The notes beneath the pieces were generated by a model, which saw only the letters and a program-made list of their open reading frames with translations, made no database searches and was not told where the DNA came from. The position numbers were made by a program, and so were the translations under genes. From the NCBI GenBank assembly GCA_964569385.1, contig CAZMUM010000054.1, positions 1 through 27,816 of the forward strand: 27,816 nt of DNA, in the 5' to 3' direction. Shown piece after piece: positions 15,047 to 22,579 of the stretch. Source of the DNA: JAADHX01 sp964569385 (GTDB taxonomy: Bacteria > Actinomycetota > Acidimicrobiia > Acidimicrobiales > Poriferisodalaceae). Within the stretch, counting starts at the first letter, position 1, and each line of letters opens with the position of its first letter.

Positions 15047-16234
15047 GTGTCCCGACTGGTCGACCGGGCCGCGTTCGTCTCAGGGTTTTCGCAGCGCCTG
15101 CGCGATGCAGATGTCGAGGTTGGATTGTCGGCGTCTGTTCGTTTCGGTCAGGCGCTAGCTCACTGGGTTCCAAACGACGGCACTGCGTTGTATTGGATGG
15201 CGCGGTCATGCCTGCTCCACGACATGGGCGATTTAGCACGGTTCGATGCGGTGTTTGTGGCCGTTTTCGGCAGCGATGAGCTTCCCGTAGCTCCCACACG
15301 GCGAGAAGCCTCGAGGGTTGTTGTTCGGTCCACGGGCACGCTGACGCGCCAGTCGGTCCCCGCCGAGTCGGTGAGCGGGCGAAGGTTGGCTGCCACCCAA
15401 GGCGTCATTGTCGAGAACGACGATTCGGACCAAACTGAGGACGACGGAAGGGAGATGCCCGAACTGCTGCCATCAGCGTTGGCCGAGCTCGCAGATGTTC
15501 CGTTCGATGAGCTCAGCGATCAAGAAGTAGATCAGCTGAGCCTGTGGTTTGACGAACTGTTGCCAAACCTTGCGTTGAAGCGCCGTCGTCGCTACCAGCG
15601 GACCACTCGCGCTGGGTCGATCGATCTGCGCCGAACAATTAGAGCGGCCCGCACGACCGGCGGTGAGCCAATCCGACTATTGCGTCGCCGCCTCACGTAC
15701 GAACCTAGGCGAATCGTATTGATCGCGGATCTCAGCGGATCGATGCTGCGATACAGCCGCATCTATCTCCATCTAATGAGGAGCCTCGTGCTGAGCTCCA
15801 AGGCTGAAGCCTTTGTGTTCTCCACATCGCTCAGACGAGTCACGGTTCCGCTCCGGGGTCGGGACTCCAAGACGGTCATTGATGAGCTGGACGAGCTTGT
15901 CGATGAGCGATTTGGTGGGACGCGAATAGCGACCTGTCTTGGTGAGTTGATCGACAGTTCCATCTGGTCCAATCTTCTAAGAGGTGCAGTTGTGGTCATC
16001 GTCTCCGACGGATGGGACGCCGACGCGCCAAGCGATCTCCAATCGAGGATGCAGCGATTGAGCCGACTCAGCCACCGGCTCATTTGGGTTAACCCCCGCA
16101 TAGCGGCTCCCGGTTTCGAACCACTGGCTGGCGGTATGGCTGCCGCTGTTCCGTCAGTTGACAGGCTGCTCAGTGGGCACACGATACGGGCGTTGTTTGA
16201 TGTGGTGGCCTCGCTGGGAGATGCAGACGCGTAG
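15047..16234 (+). CDS. coxE: CoxE: von Willebrand factor A domain protein
   Basis: 395 aa. After an alpha-helical N-terminal half ending in 'RRRRYQRTTRAGSIDLRRTI', a signature of CoxE/YehP-like proteins, the VWA domain begins at about 220. Its metal-site motif DLSGSM starts at Asp228, followed by RYSRIYLHLMRSLV, FGGTRIATCLGEL (the MIDAS threonine region) and VVIVSDGWDAD. CoxE acts with the CoxD ATPase in maturing the CoxL metal centre. A GTG start at 15047 fits a nearby GGGGAC; a slightly different start is possible. It is the last gene of the cox cluster. Its stop codon directly abuts the stop of the convergent amidohydrolase gene (16234/16235), with no space for a dedicated terminator. Confidence 0.9.
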   Translation: MSRLVDRAAFVSGFSQRLRDADVEVGLSASVRFGQALAHWVPNDGTALYWMARSCLLHDMGDLARFDAVFVAVFGSDELPVAPTRREASRVVVRSTGTLTRQSVPAESVSGRRLAATQGVIVENDDSDQTEDDGREMPELLPSALAELADVPFDELSDQEVDQLSLWFDELLPNLALKRRRRYQRTTRAGSIDLRRTIRAARTTGGEPIRLLRRRLTYEPRRIVLIADLSGSMLRYSRIYLHLMRSLVLSSKAEAFVFSTSLRRVTVPLRGRDSKTVIDELDELVDERFGGTRIATCLGELIDSSIWSNLLRGAVVVIVSDGWDADAPSDLQSRMQRLSRLSHRLIWVNPRIAAPGFEPLAGGMAAAVPSVDRLLSGHTIRALFDVVASLGDADA

Positions 16235-17953
16235 TTAGCCTTCGAAACTGGGCGCAGTGAACACTGCGACACCGGCGAGGTAGGTTGCTAGCACCCGGGT
16301 TTGAGAGATGGCGCTGGGTTCGATGTCGAAAAGGTTCTGGTCGAGAACAACGAAGTCAGCGAACTTGCCGATGGTGATCGATCCGGTGGTGTCATCGTGA
16401 CCGAGTGCGTACGCGGCGTTGATGGTCGATAATTCGATGGCCGTTTCGAGGTTGGGTATCGCGCCGCTTTCACGAGTGAGCGCCGCCTCGATGATGCCAA
16501 GCGGGGAGAGAGGCCCCGCATCCCAGTCGCTCGAATGGGTCACGGTGGCATCGGCGGTTACCAAGTCGTTGTTGGGAATGAGGTCGAAGGCCCGGTCGCC
16601 GATGAAGTCGGACAGGTACTGGTGGTAGGCCGGGTCGATGGCGTCTGGGTTCAGCTGAAACGCGGCCACAACACCGATCTCCGCGAAGCGATCGATGTCG
16701 TCGGGATGCACCATGTACGTATGGGTGGTGCGATGGCGGCGGTCGGCTATCGCTTCGGGGGTGTCGTCGATGGCCTCGATCGCGTCGAGTGCATCTCGTG
16801 TCGCGCCATCGCCGATTACGTGAAAACTGATTCGGTAACCGATGGCGTGAAGCTCAGATACGTACGTGCGTAGCTGACCGGCTCCGAAGTAGCTGAACCC
16901 AGACGGATACAGCGGATCAAGCGGTTCGTCGTAGGGATCGAGTAGTGATGCCGTGCCGAGATCGAGAATGCCATCGACGTAGATCTTGGCCGTGTCGAAG
17001 CGGAGCATTGACGAAGTGTCGTCGAACCGAGCCGCGAACTCAGCCAGCTGAGCGTCCATGTCTAGGTCGGGGTAAACGTACAGCGAGTTGGCGGCTCGAA
17101 CGGTGAGCGCTCCCTCGTCGAGAGCCCGTTGCCACGCGGCGGGGTGGTTCTGGGCCCAGAAGCCGCCGGCATCGCTAACCGTGGTGATGCCGTTGCTGGC
17201 TAGTTCGTCGAGGGCCCGGAGTAGACCGACATAGTTCGACTCGTCACCGGCCCCGGCAACATTGCGGACGAGTTGCTGGGCGTTCTCGAGCAAAAGCCCG
17301 GTGAGGCGGCCAGACTCGGCGTCGCGATGCAGTACCCCACCTTGCGGGTCTTCATCGTCTGGGCCAATTCCGGCGGCTTCGAGGCCGAGGGTGTTGGTCC
17401 AGATGGCGTGACCGAGATCATCGAGGATGAGCGCGGGCCGATCGGGGATGGCTCGGTCGAGAACATCGATTGGTAGCTCGTCTGAGTTGCGGAGGCCGAA
17501 CAACGACGGCCCCGCAGCACGGACCCACTCGGTGTCCGATTGCTGGCTGGCGCATTCGCGTGCTTGGGCTTCGAGGCTTCCGAGGTCTTGGCCGCTCATG
17601 AAACAGAGGTCAGCGTTGATGCCGGCTTCTGGAACGTGCACGTGCGTGTCTTGGAAGCCCGGAAGAATCATCTTGCCGTCGGCATCGATGACGCTCGCTC
17701 CGTCGCCGGCCGTGGCCATGAGATTGGCTTCGGTGCCGATCGCGATGATGATTCCGTCGGCGTCGTAGGCAAAGGCTTCGACCCAGGGCTGGGCCTCATC
17801 GACGGTGTAGATCTGGGCGTTGGTGACGACGGTGACGGCACCAACAGCAGCTGGCTGAGTCGCGTCGGTGGAAGATTCCGAGTCAGCACAAGCTGCCGTT
17901 GTCAGCGCTACGCACGTGCCTAAAGCCAACAAGCGGTTGTGAAAACTCTTCAT
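16235..17953 (-). CDS. Amidohydrolase family 3 (YtcJ-like), predicted lipoprotein
   Basis: 572 aa. A lipoprotein signal peptide leads: charged MKSFHNR, a hydrophobic core, and lipobox LTTAAC with Cys22, so the enzyme is probably anchored outside the membrane. The mature part is an amidohydrolase_3 metal-dependent hydrolase. GFQDTHVHV gives the HxH pair (His104, His106), 'FHVIGDGATRDALDAIE' the third histidine, HRTTHTYMVHP the fourth, and 'VTHSSDWDAGPLSPL' the late aspartate. The C-terminal SITIGKFADFVVLDQNLF strand set is also typical. YtcJ-like proteins are assigned to hydrolysis of amides or formamides, but substrates are mostly unknown. The Ser/Thr-rich spacer after the lipobox is normal for a lipoprotein. 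Confidence 0.9.
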   Translation of the reverse strand: MKSFHNRLLALGTCVALTTAACADSESSTDATQPAAVGAVTVVTNAQIYTVDEAQPWVEAFAYDADGIIIAIGTEANLMATAGDGASVIDADGKMILPGFQDTHVHVPEAGINADLCFMSGQDLGSLEAQARECASQQSDTEWVRAAGPSLFGLRNSDELPIDVLDRAIPDRPALILDDLGHAIWTNTLGLEAAGIGPDDEDPQGGVLHRDAESGRLTGLLLENAQQLVRNVAGAGDESNYVGLLRALDELASNGITTVSDAGGFWAQNHPAAWQRALDEGALTVRAANSLYVYPDLDMDAQLAEFAARFDDTSSMLRFDTAKIYVDGILDLGTASLLDPYDEPLDPLYPSGFSYFGAGQLRTYVSELHAIGYRISFHVIGDGATRDALDAIEAIDDTPEAIADRRHRTTHTYMVHPDDIDRFAEIGVVAAFQLNPDAIDPAYHQYLSDFIGDRAFDLIPNNDLVTADATVTHSSDWDAGPLSPLGIIEAALTRESGAIPNLETAIELSTINAAYALGHDDTTGSITIGKFADFVVLDQNLFDIEPSAISQTRVLATYLAGVAVFTAPSFEG

Positions 17954-18306
17954 GGCGACCTATCGAGGTGTGGCTGAAGCGGGCCCTGTGTGTCAGGGCG
18001 TGGCGCCGATCACTGTTGACACATAGCCCTCGGCGACAAGGCAGACGGTGTCGGTGCGGGCAGTTAACCACGAATTCAGTGGCTGACGACGACTCAAGCG
18101 GGGAGTACGTTGACGGGTTTACGAACCGAAGTGGTCCTGGCCCTCGGTGATAGTGATCGCGTGCAGCTGTTGGCGCTGTCGATTTTCGGACGGTTCATTG
18201 ATGCACTAGCGGGACCCAATGCGAAACGCCGAGCTATCTCTGGTGATGTCGAGTCTCGCCAGGGGTTTGGCGGCCGTGCCGCTCTCGACCGACACCGGCC
18301 TCGTAC
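17954..18306. other. Intergenic stretch without a convincing gene
   Basis: About 350 nt between the amidohydrolase start and the HNH gene stop. A plus-strand frame from 18110 (TTG start) is open for 101 codons but runs 109 nt into the HNH gene on the other strand. It lacks a ribosome binding site and matches no family I know. The amidohydrolase promoter should lie just above 17953. No clear terminator hairpin or dyad was found. Confidence 0.45.
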
Positions 18307-19839
18307 CTACCAGTGGGGTGGGTTGGTCCATTTGTCGATCAGGTTGCCTGTGAGGTCTTGTTCGAGGACCCATTGGTGCGGTTGGTCGCCTGGTCTGAGG
18401 TGGGCTCCCATTTGATGTAGCCAGGTGTGATGGGTCGGGCATAACAGCGCGAGGTTGCCGATGGCGGTTTTGCCGCCTTCGCGTGTGAAGGTGAGGTGAT
18501 GGGCGTCGCAGCGAGTGGCTCGCATGTTGCAGCCCTTCCAGACGCAACATCCGTCGCGGACGGTTAGGCATTGTTTCTGGATTTCTGTGGCGTACGGTTC
18601 GGCTGTTTCTAGCTGGTATCGGGCAGGATCGTGGCTGGTGGTGTCGGTGATCCATAACAGGATTTCGGCGTCGCACAGGATCTTGTTCAATATCGAGACT
18701 GGTACTGGCTGGTCATCCTGGGTGTAGGCCGAAGCTTCAGGGTCACCGAACATCGAGAGGTCGATGGTGAGGTTCACCCGATGCCCACCCGACCGGCCAG
18801 ACCCACGGGCATTTCGACTGTCCGGTTTGACCACAGAAGAACTCGCCTCAGCCGGAGAGGCGTCGTCAGAACTGGCATCTGCAGAGCTGGCATTGTCGGT
18901 AGTGCTGTTGTGGCCAGTGACGCCGGCTCCCGGGACGTCTTTGGAATCGGCAGCGTCGTTGGTGTCGCCTATGCCAGTGGTGCCGGTTCGGGTGGTGCGA
19001 TCTTGGCCGCTTATGTCGTTGGTGATGTCTTCGACGGTGAGGTCTTCTGGGCTGATTCCGAACAAGACGGCGCAGGCATCGGCACCGATCTTGCGTGGGG
19101 AACGAAGCTTTTCGGGGTTGGGTTCGAGTTTGTCTATCTGGAACTGCCGGCGTACTTCTCGATCGAACATTTCCTTGAAAGCGGCGCCGAGGATCGGGTC
19201 GAAATTGATGTTGATCCAGGTCATGCCGTGCTCGTCGACACCACACAGCCGTTTACGTCGGTTCCGTTGCCTACGAAACTTCTGTTCAGCATCACCAACA
19301 TCTGCAGCCACGATCGCTGCTTTGATGGCGGCCAATGTCTCATCAGTGTTCTGACACACGGCACCGGCCAATAGTTGGCGTTTTATGTCTGCTGGGAGGC
19401 TGGCTTTCATGATGGCGTCAGCCTGTTCGGTACTGATACGACCGGCATTCAACGCTTCGGCAATGTCGGGATGGGCTTCTAGCCGTTTGGCACGAGCGAG
19501 ACGTTCGCGTTCGGCCCGACCAGAAGGCCCTCCACCACCGTTGTTGTTGGGGGTGGGGCCTGGATCGGTGGCATCAGACGGACCCGAACCAGCGTTGTCT
19601 GAATCATCGGCCCCAGACCCAGTGCCAGCATCGGGATCGCCGTCGGGGTGCGGACGCGGTCGCGGCGGGCGTGGACCATTAGCACCCTGCAAAACTCCGA
19701 TGGCTGAATGCAATGTTGCCTCTTGGCCATCGAGCCGGGAACGCATCGACTGGACCTCGTACAACAGACCTTCAACACAGGGGAGGTCCATTGCCACAAG
19801 TTCATCAGATGTGTGAAACCGCACACTCGCCATTCGCAT
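18307..19839 (-). CDS. HNH endonuclease domain protein, DUF222/13E12 family
   Basis: 510 aa from ATG 19839. A short N-terminal helix (residues 1-50) is followed by a Pro/Asp/Gly-rich linker (GPRPPRPRPHPDGDPD) and then by the DUF222 helical core (DIAEALNAGRISTEQADAIM; DEHGMTWININFDPILGAAF). A second low-complexity Ser/Asp/Thr/Ala stretch of about 60 residues comes next. The C-terminal HNH motif is CCVWKGC...CDAHHLTF...GNLALLCPTHHTWLH, with the zinc-type cysteines present. It probably cuts or binds DNA; the family role is undefined. I prefer ATG 19839 to GTG 19845, because a -10 hexamer ends exactly six bases before it, as at the DUF222 gene at 841. A LexA-like box adjoins the -10. Confidence 0.88.
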   Translation of the reverse strand: MRMASVRFHTSDELVAMDLPCVEGLLYEVQSMRSRLDGQEATLHSAIGVLQGANGPRPPRPRPHPDGDPDAGTGSGADDSDNAGSGPSDATDPGPTPNNNGGGGPSGRAERERLARAKRLEAHPDIAEALNAGRISTEQADAIMKASLPADIKRQLLAGAVCQNTDETLAAIKAAIVAADVGDAEQKFRRQRNRRKRLCGVDEHGMTWININFDPILGAAFKEMFDREVRRQFQIDKLEPNPEKLRSPRKIGADACAVLFGISPEDLTVEDITNDISGQDRTTRTGTTGIGDTNDAADSKDVPGAGVTGHNSTTDNASSADASSDDASPAEASSSVVKPDSRNARGSGRSGGHRVNLTIDLSMFGDPEASAYTQDDQPVPVSILNKILCDAEILLWITDTTSHDPARYQLETAEPYATEIQKQCLTVRDGCCVWKGCNMRATRCDAHHLTFTREGGKTAIGNLALLCPTHHTWLHQMGAHLRPGDQPHQWVLEQDLTGNLIDKWTNPPHW

Positions 19840-19867
19840 AGACACACACTATCAAACATATGTTCTA
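19840..19867 (-). promoter_or_regulatory. LexA-like (SOS) box and leaderless -10 of the HNH gene
   Basis: On the minus strand TAGAACATATGTTTGA (19867-19852) matches TCGAAC-N4-GTTCGA at 10 of 12 fixed positions. It is directly followed by TAGTGT (19851-19846, TANNNT type -10), then six bases and ATG 19839. Box length, contact with the -10 and the six-base gap are identical to those at 842-869, and the two regions share GAACATNNGTTTGATA. Leaderless transcription and SOS control are inferred. Confidence 0.6.
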
Positions 19868-20006
19868 GATACACACAAACATCAGAAATAGTTAGGTAAA
19901 CCATTGTGAGCGGACGGTAACTCACAGATAGCGCTGAATCGTCACTGGTAGCGTTGAAAAGGTCAGTAGCGTAGGATGCGGCTGCACTCGATGACTGGGA
20001 TTGAAA
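19868..20006. other. Intergenic region with three TAGCG-containing direct repeats
   Basis: TAGCGCTGAA (19929), TAGCGTTGAA (19949) and TAGCGTAGGA (19967) recur at about 18-20 bp steps, close to two helical turns. This could be an operator in front of the short reading frame at 20007, or chance. No convincing -35/-10 pair was found. Confidence 0.3.
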
Positions 20007-20138
20007 ATGCCTCGTTCAAACAGTCAGTTCTGCCCGTTGGTGCCGGCGGCGCTGCTGGCGCCTGGCCTGGCTGTTGCGGCCTGCTCAAGCGGCAACGACC
20101 CGGCTTCCGCATCTAGCACCCCTATGGCTGGCATGTAA
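20007..20138 (+). CDS. Possible truncated lipoprotein (43 aa)
   Basis: From ATG 20007 a 43-residue frame reads like the start of a lipoprotein: a polar N-terminus, a hydrophobic stretch LVPAALLAPGLAVAAC with a lipobox cysteine, then SSGNDPASASSTPMAGM and a TAA stop. The same frame stays open for another 37 codons after the stop. A second frame ends in EDSMVEVLVAALEELTG at 20274. This suggests a decayed longer secreted-protein gene rather than a functional mini-lipoprotein. No ribosome binding site is evident. The 181 nt after the stop, up to the next gene, hold nothing else that I recognise. Confidence 0.3.
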   Translation: MPRSNSQFCPLVPAALLAPGLAVAACSSGNDPASASSTPMAGM

Positions 20139-20319
20139 GCCGAGCGTCCGGGTATTCCGAACACCCTCAACCTGCTCGACGTCACGGGCTCACCACCACG
20201 GACACCCCCGACGTTGGCACGAGGACTCGATGGTTGAGGTGCTCGTCGCTGCGCTCGAAGAGTTGACCGGTTGACGTATCCGATGTGATCTTGGCGCGAT
20301 AGTCGCCCAACCGCTGTGA

Positions 20320-20871
20320 TCAGCAGTTGATCTGGAACGAACCACTCTGTTCGGCCATGCCGGAACTGTCGAGGAATGTCAGGCCGCTCGCGCTGAGCGA
20401 CGAGCCGTCGACAGTCACTGTTCCAAGGTCGGTGTGGGCACTCATGCTCACGAAGTCGTCTAAGAAGGGGTCGCCAAAGTCGACGATGATGTTGTCGCCG
20501 GTGAACCGGCTGTCTTCGTCGTATCGCGACACGTCGATCACGATCGGCTCACCGGCCGCAGTTTCGCCAAACGCTTGGGCCACGAACAGAATCTTGCCTC
20601 CGCCGCCCACTGCGTCCTGTTCTTCGAAAAAGCAGCGCGCGCTATCGAACTCGACCGTCTCCTCACCTAGCACGAGCGTGCCCGCGCTGCCGGTAGGTGT
20701 CGGTGGCGCGGGTTCGGCGGGCGCTTGAGTGGTTTCGCTCGACTGATCGGATTCGACCTGTGCTGTGGCGGGAGTTGCGTCGGTTGCGTCAGCGTCCTGC
20801 TCGGACGAGCCGCCTCCACACGATGCGGCCAACAAGGCGAACGCCGTCAACAGGACTGCCACGATTCTCAT
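20320..20871 (-). CDS. Small secreted lipoprotein of unknown function
   Basis: 183 aa from ATG 20871. The signal peptide MRIVAVLLTAFALLAAS is followed by Cys18 in a standard lipobox, so the protein is probably membrane-anchored outside the cell. A disordered Asp/Ala/Thr/Pro-rich spacer runs to about residue 65 (TQAPAEPAPPTPTGSAGT). A compact beta-rich domain follows, containing two cysteines (CFFEEQ near the start and the C-terminal QINC) that could form a disulfide. I do not recognise the domain. The upstream in-frame extension (from 20994) was rejected because it would bury the signal peptide. Confidence 0.75.
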   Translation of the reverse strand: MRIVAVLLTAFALLAASCGGGSSEQDADATDATPATAQVESDQSSETTQAPAEPAPPTPTGSAGTLVLGEETVEFDSARCFFEEQDAVGGGGKILFVAQAFGETAAGEPIVIDVSRYDEDSRFTGDNIIVDFGDPFLDDFVSMSAHTDLGTVTVDGSSLSASGLTFLDSSGMAEQSGSFQINC

Positions 20872-20977
20872 CTGCCGAACTCCATACCTCGAACGAGATA
20901 TAGAGATTAGACGAATAGCGGCCTCTGCTACTCCCATCAGCATCGGTGCGAACAGCACGTCCAATAGGCTCAACCGC

Positions 20978-21226
20978 GTGAGCGCCGATGACACCCCCAG
21001 CGATGTGAAGGAAATTCAACGCTCGATTTGGATGGCGAAGCCAGGATCCGAACGGGTCGATATGGCTGTTGAGATGAACGCGATGGCCCGATCCATCGCT
21101 ATCTCGGGCATCAGATCGAGACGTCCAGGCATCAGTCAGGCGGAAATTGAGATCGAACTGATCGAGCGGATGCACGGGCCCGAGCTTGCCGCAGAAGTGA
21201 AACGCTCGCGAGCTGATGGAACCTGA
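20978..21226 (+). CDS. Small helical protein paired with a nucleotidyltransferase
   Basis: 82 aa from GTG 20978. It is charged and predicted mainly alpha-helical: DVKEIQRSIWMAKPGSERVDMAVEMNAMARSIAISGIRSRRPGISQAEIEIELIERMHGPELA (residues about 8-72, here in outline). The pattern 'RV.MA.EM...AR.I...GIR.R.PG.S..EI..EL..R..G.EL' resembles the uncharacterised small proteins found upstream of DUF6036-type nucleotidyltransferases. It overlaps the next gene by 11 nt, so both are probably translated together. It may be the antitoxin or targeting partner of the pair. The longer in-frame extension to 20765 lies opposite the lipoprotein gene and was rejected. Confidence 0.65.
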   Translation: MSADDTPSDVKEIQRSIWMAKPGSERVDMAVEMNAMARSIAISGIRSRRPGISQAEIEIELIERMHGPELAAEVKRSRADGT

Positions 21227-21785
21227 GCCGTCGTTGCTTCAGTTGGTGGTATCTGGCTTGAATCGGGCATCGATTGATCACATGGTGACCGGATCCTTTG
21301 CCAGCACGTTTCATGGCGAGCCACGAATGACCCGCGACATCGACCTGGTGATCAACCCGTCAGTAGACGCGATCCAGATGCTCGCAAGCCAGTTTCCGGC
21401 ACCTCGCTACTATTGGAACGATGCCGTGATGGCCGTTCAACAACGCGACATGTTCAACCTGATCGACACCTCCACCGGCTGGAAGGTCGATCTGACCGTG
21501 CGCAAGGATCGTCCGTTCAGTGTCATGGAGTTCGGCCGCCGACGTCGGGCCGAGATCGACGGTGTTGCCACCTTTGTGACCACAGGTGAAGATGCGGTGC
21601 TATCCAAACTTGAGTGGCAACGAGATTCGGCCCCAGCTACGCAGCGCCGAGATGTTGTGGAAATGCTTCGCGCCAACGTTGGCCGGCTCGATCATGAATA
21701 TCTGAACCTCTGGGCATCACGGCTCGATGTCGGTGAGCTGCTCGTCGCAGTGATGAGCGAGGCCGGATCTGGAGGTCAGGTCTAA
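21216..21785 (+). CDS. Nucleotidyltransferase-fold protein (AbiEii/DUF6036-like)
   Basis: 189 aa. The minimal polymerase-beta-like fold is visible: HMVTGSFAS (Gly26-Ser27), then TRDIDLVI with the metal-binding pair Asp41 and Asp43, and 'WKVDLTVRKDRPFS' with Asp92 as the third carboxylate. The C-terminal part (TGEDAVLSKLEWQRDS; RDVVEMLRAN) is typical of the AbiEii/DUF6036 group. Members of this fold transfer nucleotides to tRNA, proteins or small molecules, and several are toxins in toxin-antitoxin or phage-defence modules. With the overlapping 82-aa upstream gene it makes a two-gene unit. The toxin role is inference; the fold is well supported. Confidence 0.8.
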   Translation: MEPEPSLLQLVVSGLNRASIDHMVTGSFASTFHGEPRMTRDIDLVINPSVDAIQMLASQFPAPRYYWNDAVMAVQQRDMFNLIDTSTGWKVDLTVRKDRPFSVMEFGRRRRAEIDGVATFVTTGEDAVLSKLEWQRDSAPATQRRDVVEMLRANVGRLDHEYLNLWASRLDVGELLVAVMSEAGSGGQV

Positions 21786-21804
21786 CTCATGCATACCGAC
21801 CGAT

Positions 21805-21837
21805 CTCGTAGCTCGCTCGGTTACGAGCGCTAGCGCT
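21805..21837. promoter_or_regulatory. Dyads upstream of the XRE-cupin gene
   Basis: CTCGTA (21805-21810) and TACGAG (21822-21827) form an inverted repeat with an 11-base loop. It runs into a perfect 12-bp palindrome, AGCGCTAGCGCT (21826-21837). They stand just upstream of GAGGAGGG, the ribosome binding site of the XRE gene. They could be an autoregulatory operator or a weak terminator of the preceding unit; no U-tract follows. Confidence 0.3.
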
Positions 21838-21862
21838 GCGCCCGTCTCTGAGGAGGGACAAA

Positions 21863-22516
21863 GTGGAAGTGACATCATCTATCGAAGTCGACCGACCGAC
21901 CGAGCGTCAGACGCGACTATCAGAACCTGTTGAGTCTCCTGGAGGAGCGGTGAACGAACGCCTCGAAATCACGACACGTCTCGCTAGTCGGTTGAAAGAG
22001 GAGCGTGCCGCCAAAGGGCTGAGCCTGGACGCGCTGGCCAAGCTATCCGGAGTTTCGAGGTCGATGCTTTCAGAGATCGAACGCGGCGAGAGTAGCCCTA
22101 CGGTTGCGAGCCTCTGGAACCTGACTAGGGCCCTTGGTGTCGACTTTTCGAGCCTGCTTGACGAAGACGACGAGCCGCCGCAGTCGATTCGCGAAATTCT
22201 GCGTAAAGACCAGACTCCCATGATCCGCAACCGCGCTGCTGGCTGTGTCATTCGTATTCTGAGCGCGCCAGAAGAGGTCGGCCGCACTGAGGTCTACGAC
22301 ATCTACTTCGAACAAGGCGGTGTGCTGGAAAGCGCGGCCCACAAGTTGGGTTGTGTAGAGCATCTGACGGTTCTTGAAGGTGTCCTCCAGATCACCTCTG
22401 CTGGAGAAAAGGCCGAAGTTTCAGTGGGCGACACGGTTCGTTACGCGGCCGATGTGCAACACGAGATCAGGGCCCACAACGAGGCCAGAGCTCTGCTTAT
22501 CGTTAAAAACGGCTGA
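21863..22516 (+). CDS. XRE-family regulator with cupin sensor domain
   Basis: 217 aa. The first 33 residues are polar and probably disordered. The helix-turn-helix spans about 36-90 (ITTRLASRLKEERAAKGLSL; LAKLSGVSRSMLSEIERGES; PTVASLWNLTRALGV). A C-terminal cupin beta barrel spans about 140-215 (YDIYFEQGGVLESAAHKLGCVEHLTVLEG, in outline; VSVGDTVRYAADVQHEIRAH), which probably senses an amino-acid metabolite. The start is GTG 21863 after GAGGAGGG. It lies directly upstream of kbl-tdh in the same direction, with a set of inverted half-sites between, so it is the likely local regulator of threonine breakdown. An alternative GTG at 21951 would drop only the disordered leader. Confidence 0.9.
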   Translation: MEVTSSIEVDRPTERQTRLSEPVESPGGAVNERLEITTRLASRLKEERAAKGLSLDALAKLSGVSRSMLSEIERGESSPTVASLWNLTRALGVDFSSLLDEDDEPPQSIREILRKDQTPMIRNRAAGCVIRILSAPEEVGRTEVYDIYFEQGGVLESAAHKLGCVEHLTVLEGVLQITSAGEKAEVSVGDTVRYAADVQHEIRAHNEARALLIVKNG

Positions 22517-22579
22517 TAGTAAAGAATGGTTGATCAAGGCTGTTGAATCATGACAGCCGAATCGAAACCCCCGAATCAG

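Noticed and set aside
18110..18415. 101-codon plus-strand frame with a TTG start
   Set aside because: It runs 109 nt into the HNH gene on the other strand, lacks a ribosome binding site and has no recognisable domain.
18764..19374. Two plus-strand frames of nearly 200 codons
   Set aside because: They are antisense to the HNH gene; their composition mirrors its low-complexity linkers.
20765..20977. N-terminal extension of the 82-aa partner gene
   Set aside because: It is antisense to the signal peptide and start region of the lipoprotein gene, and does not continue the helical pattern.
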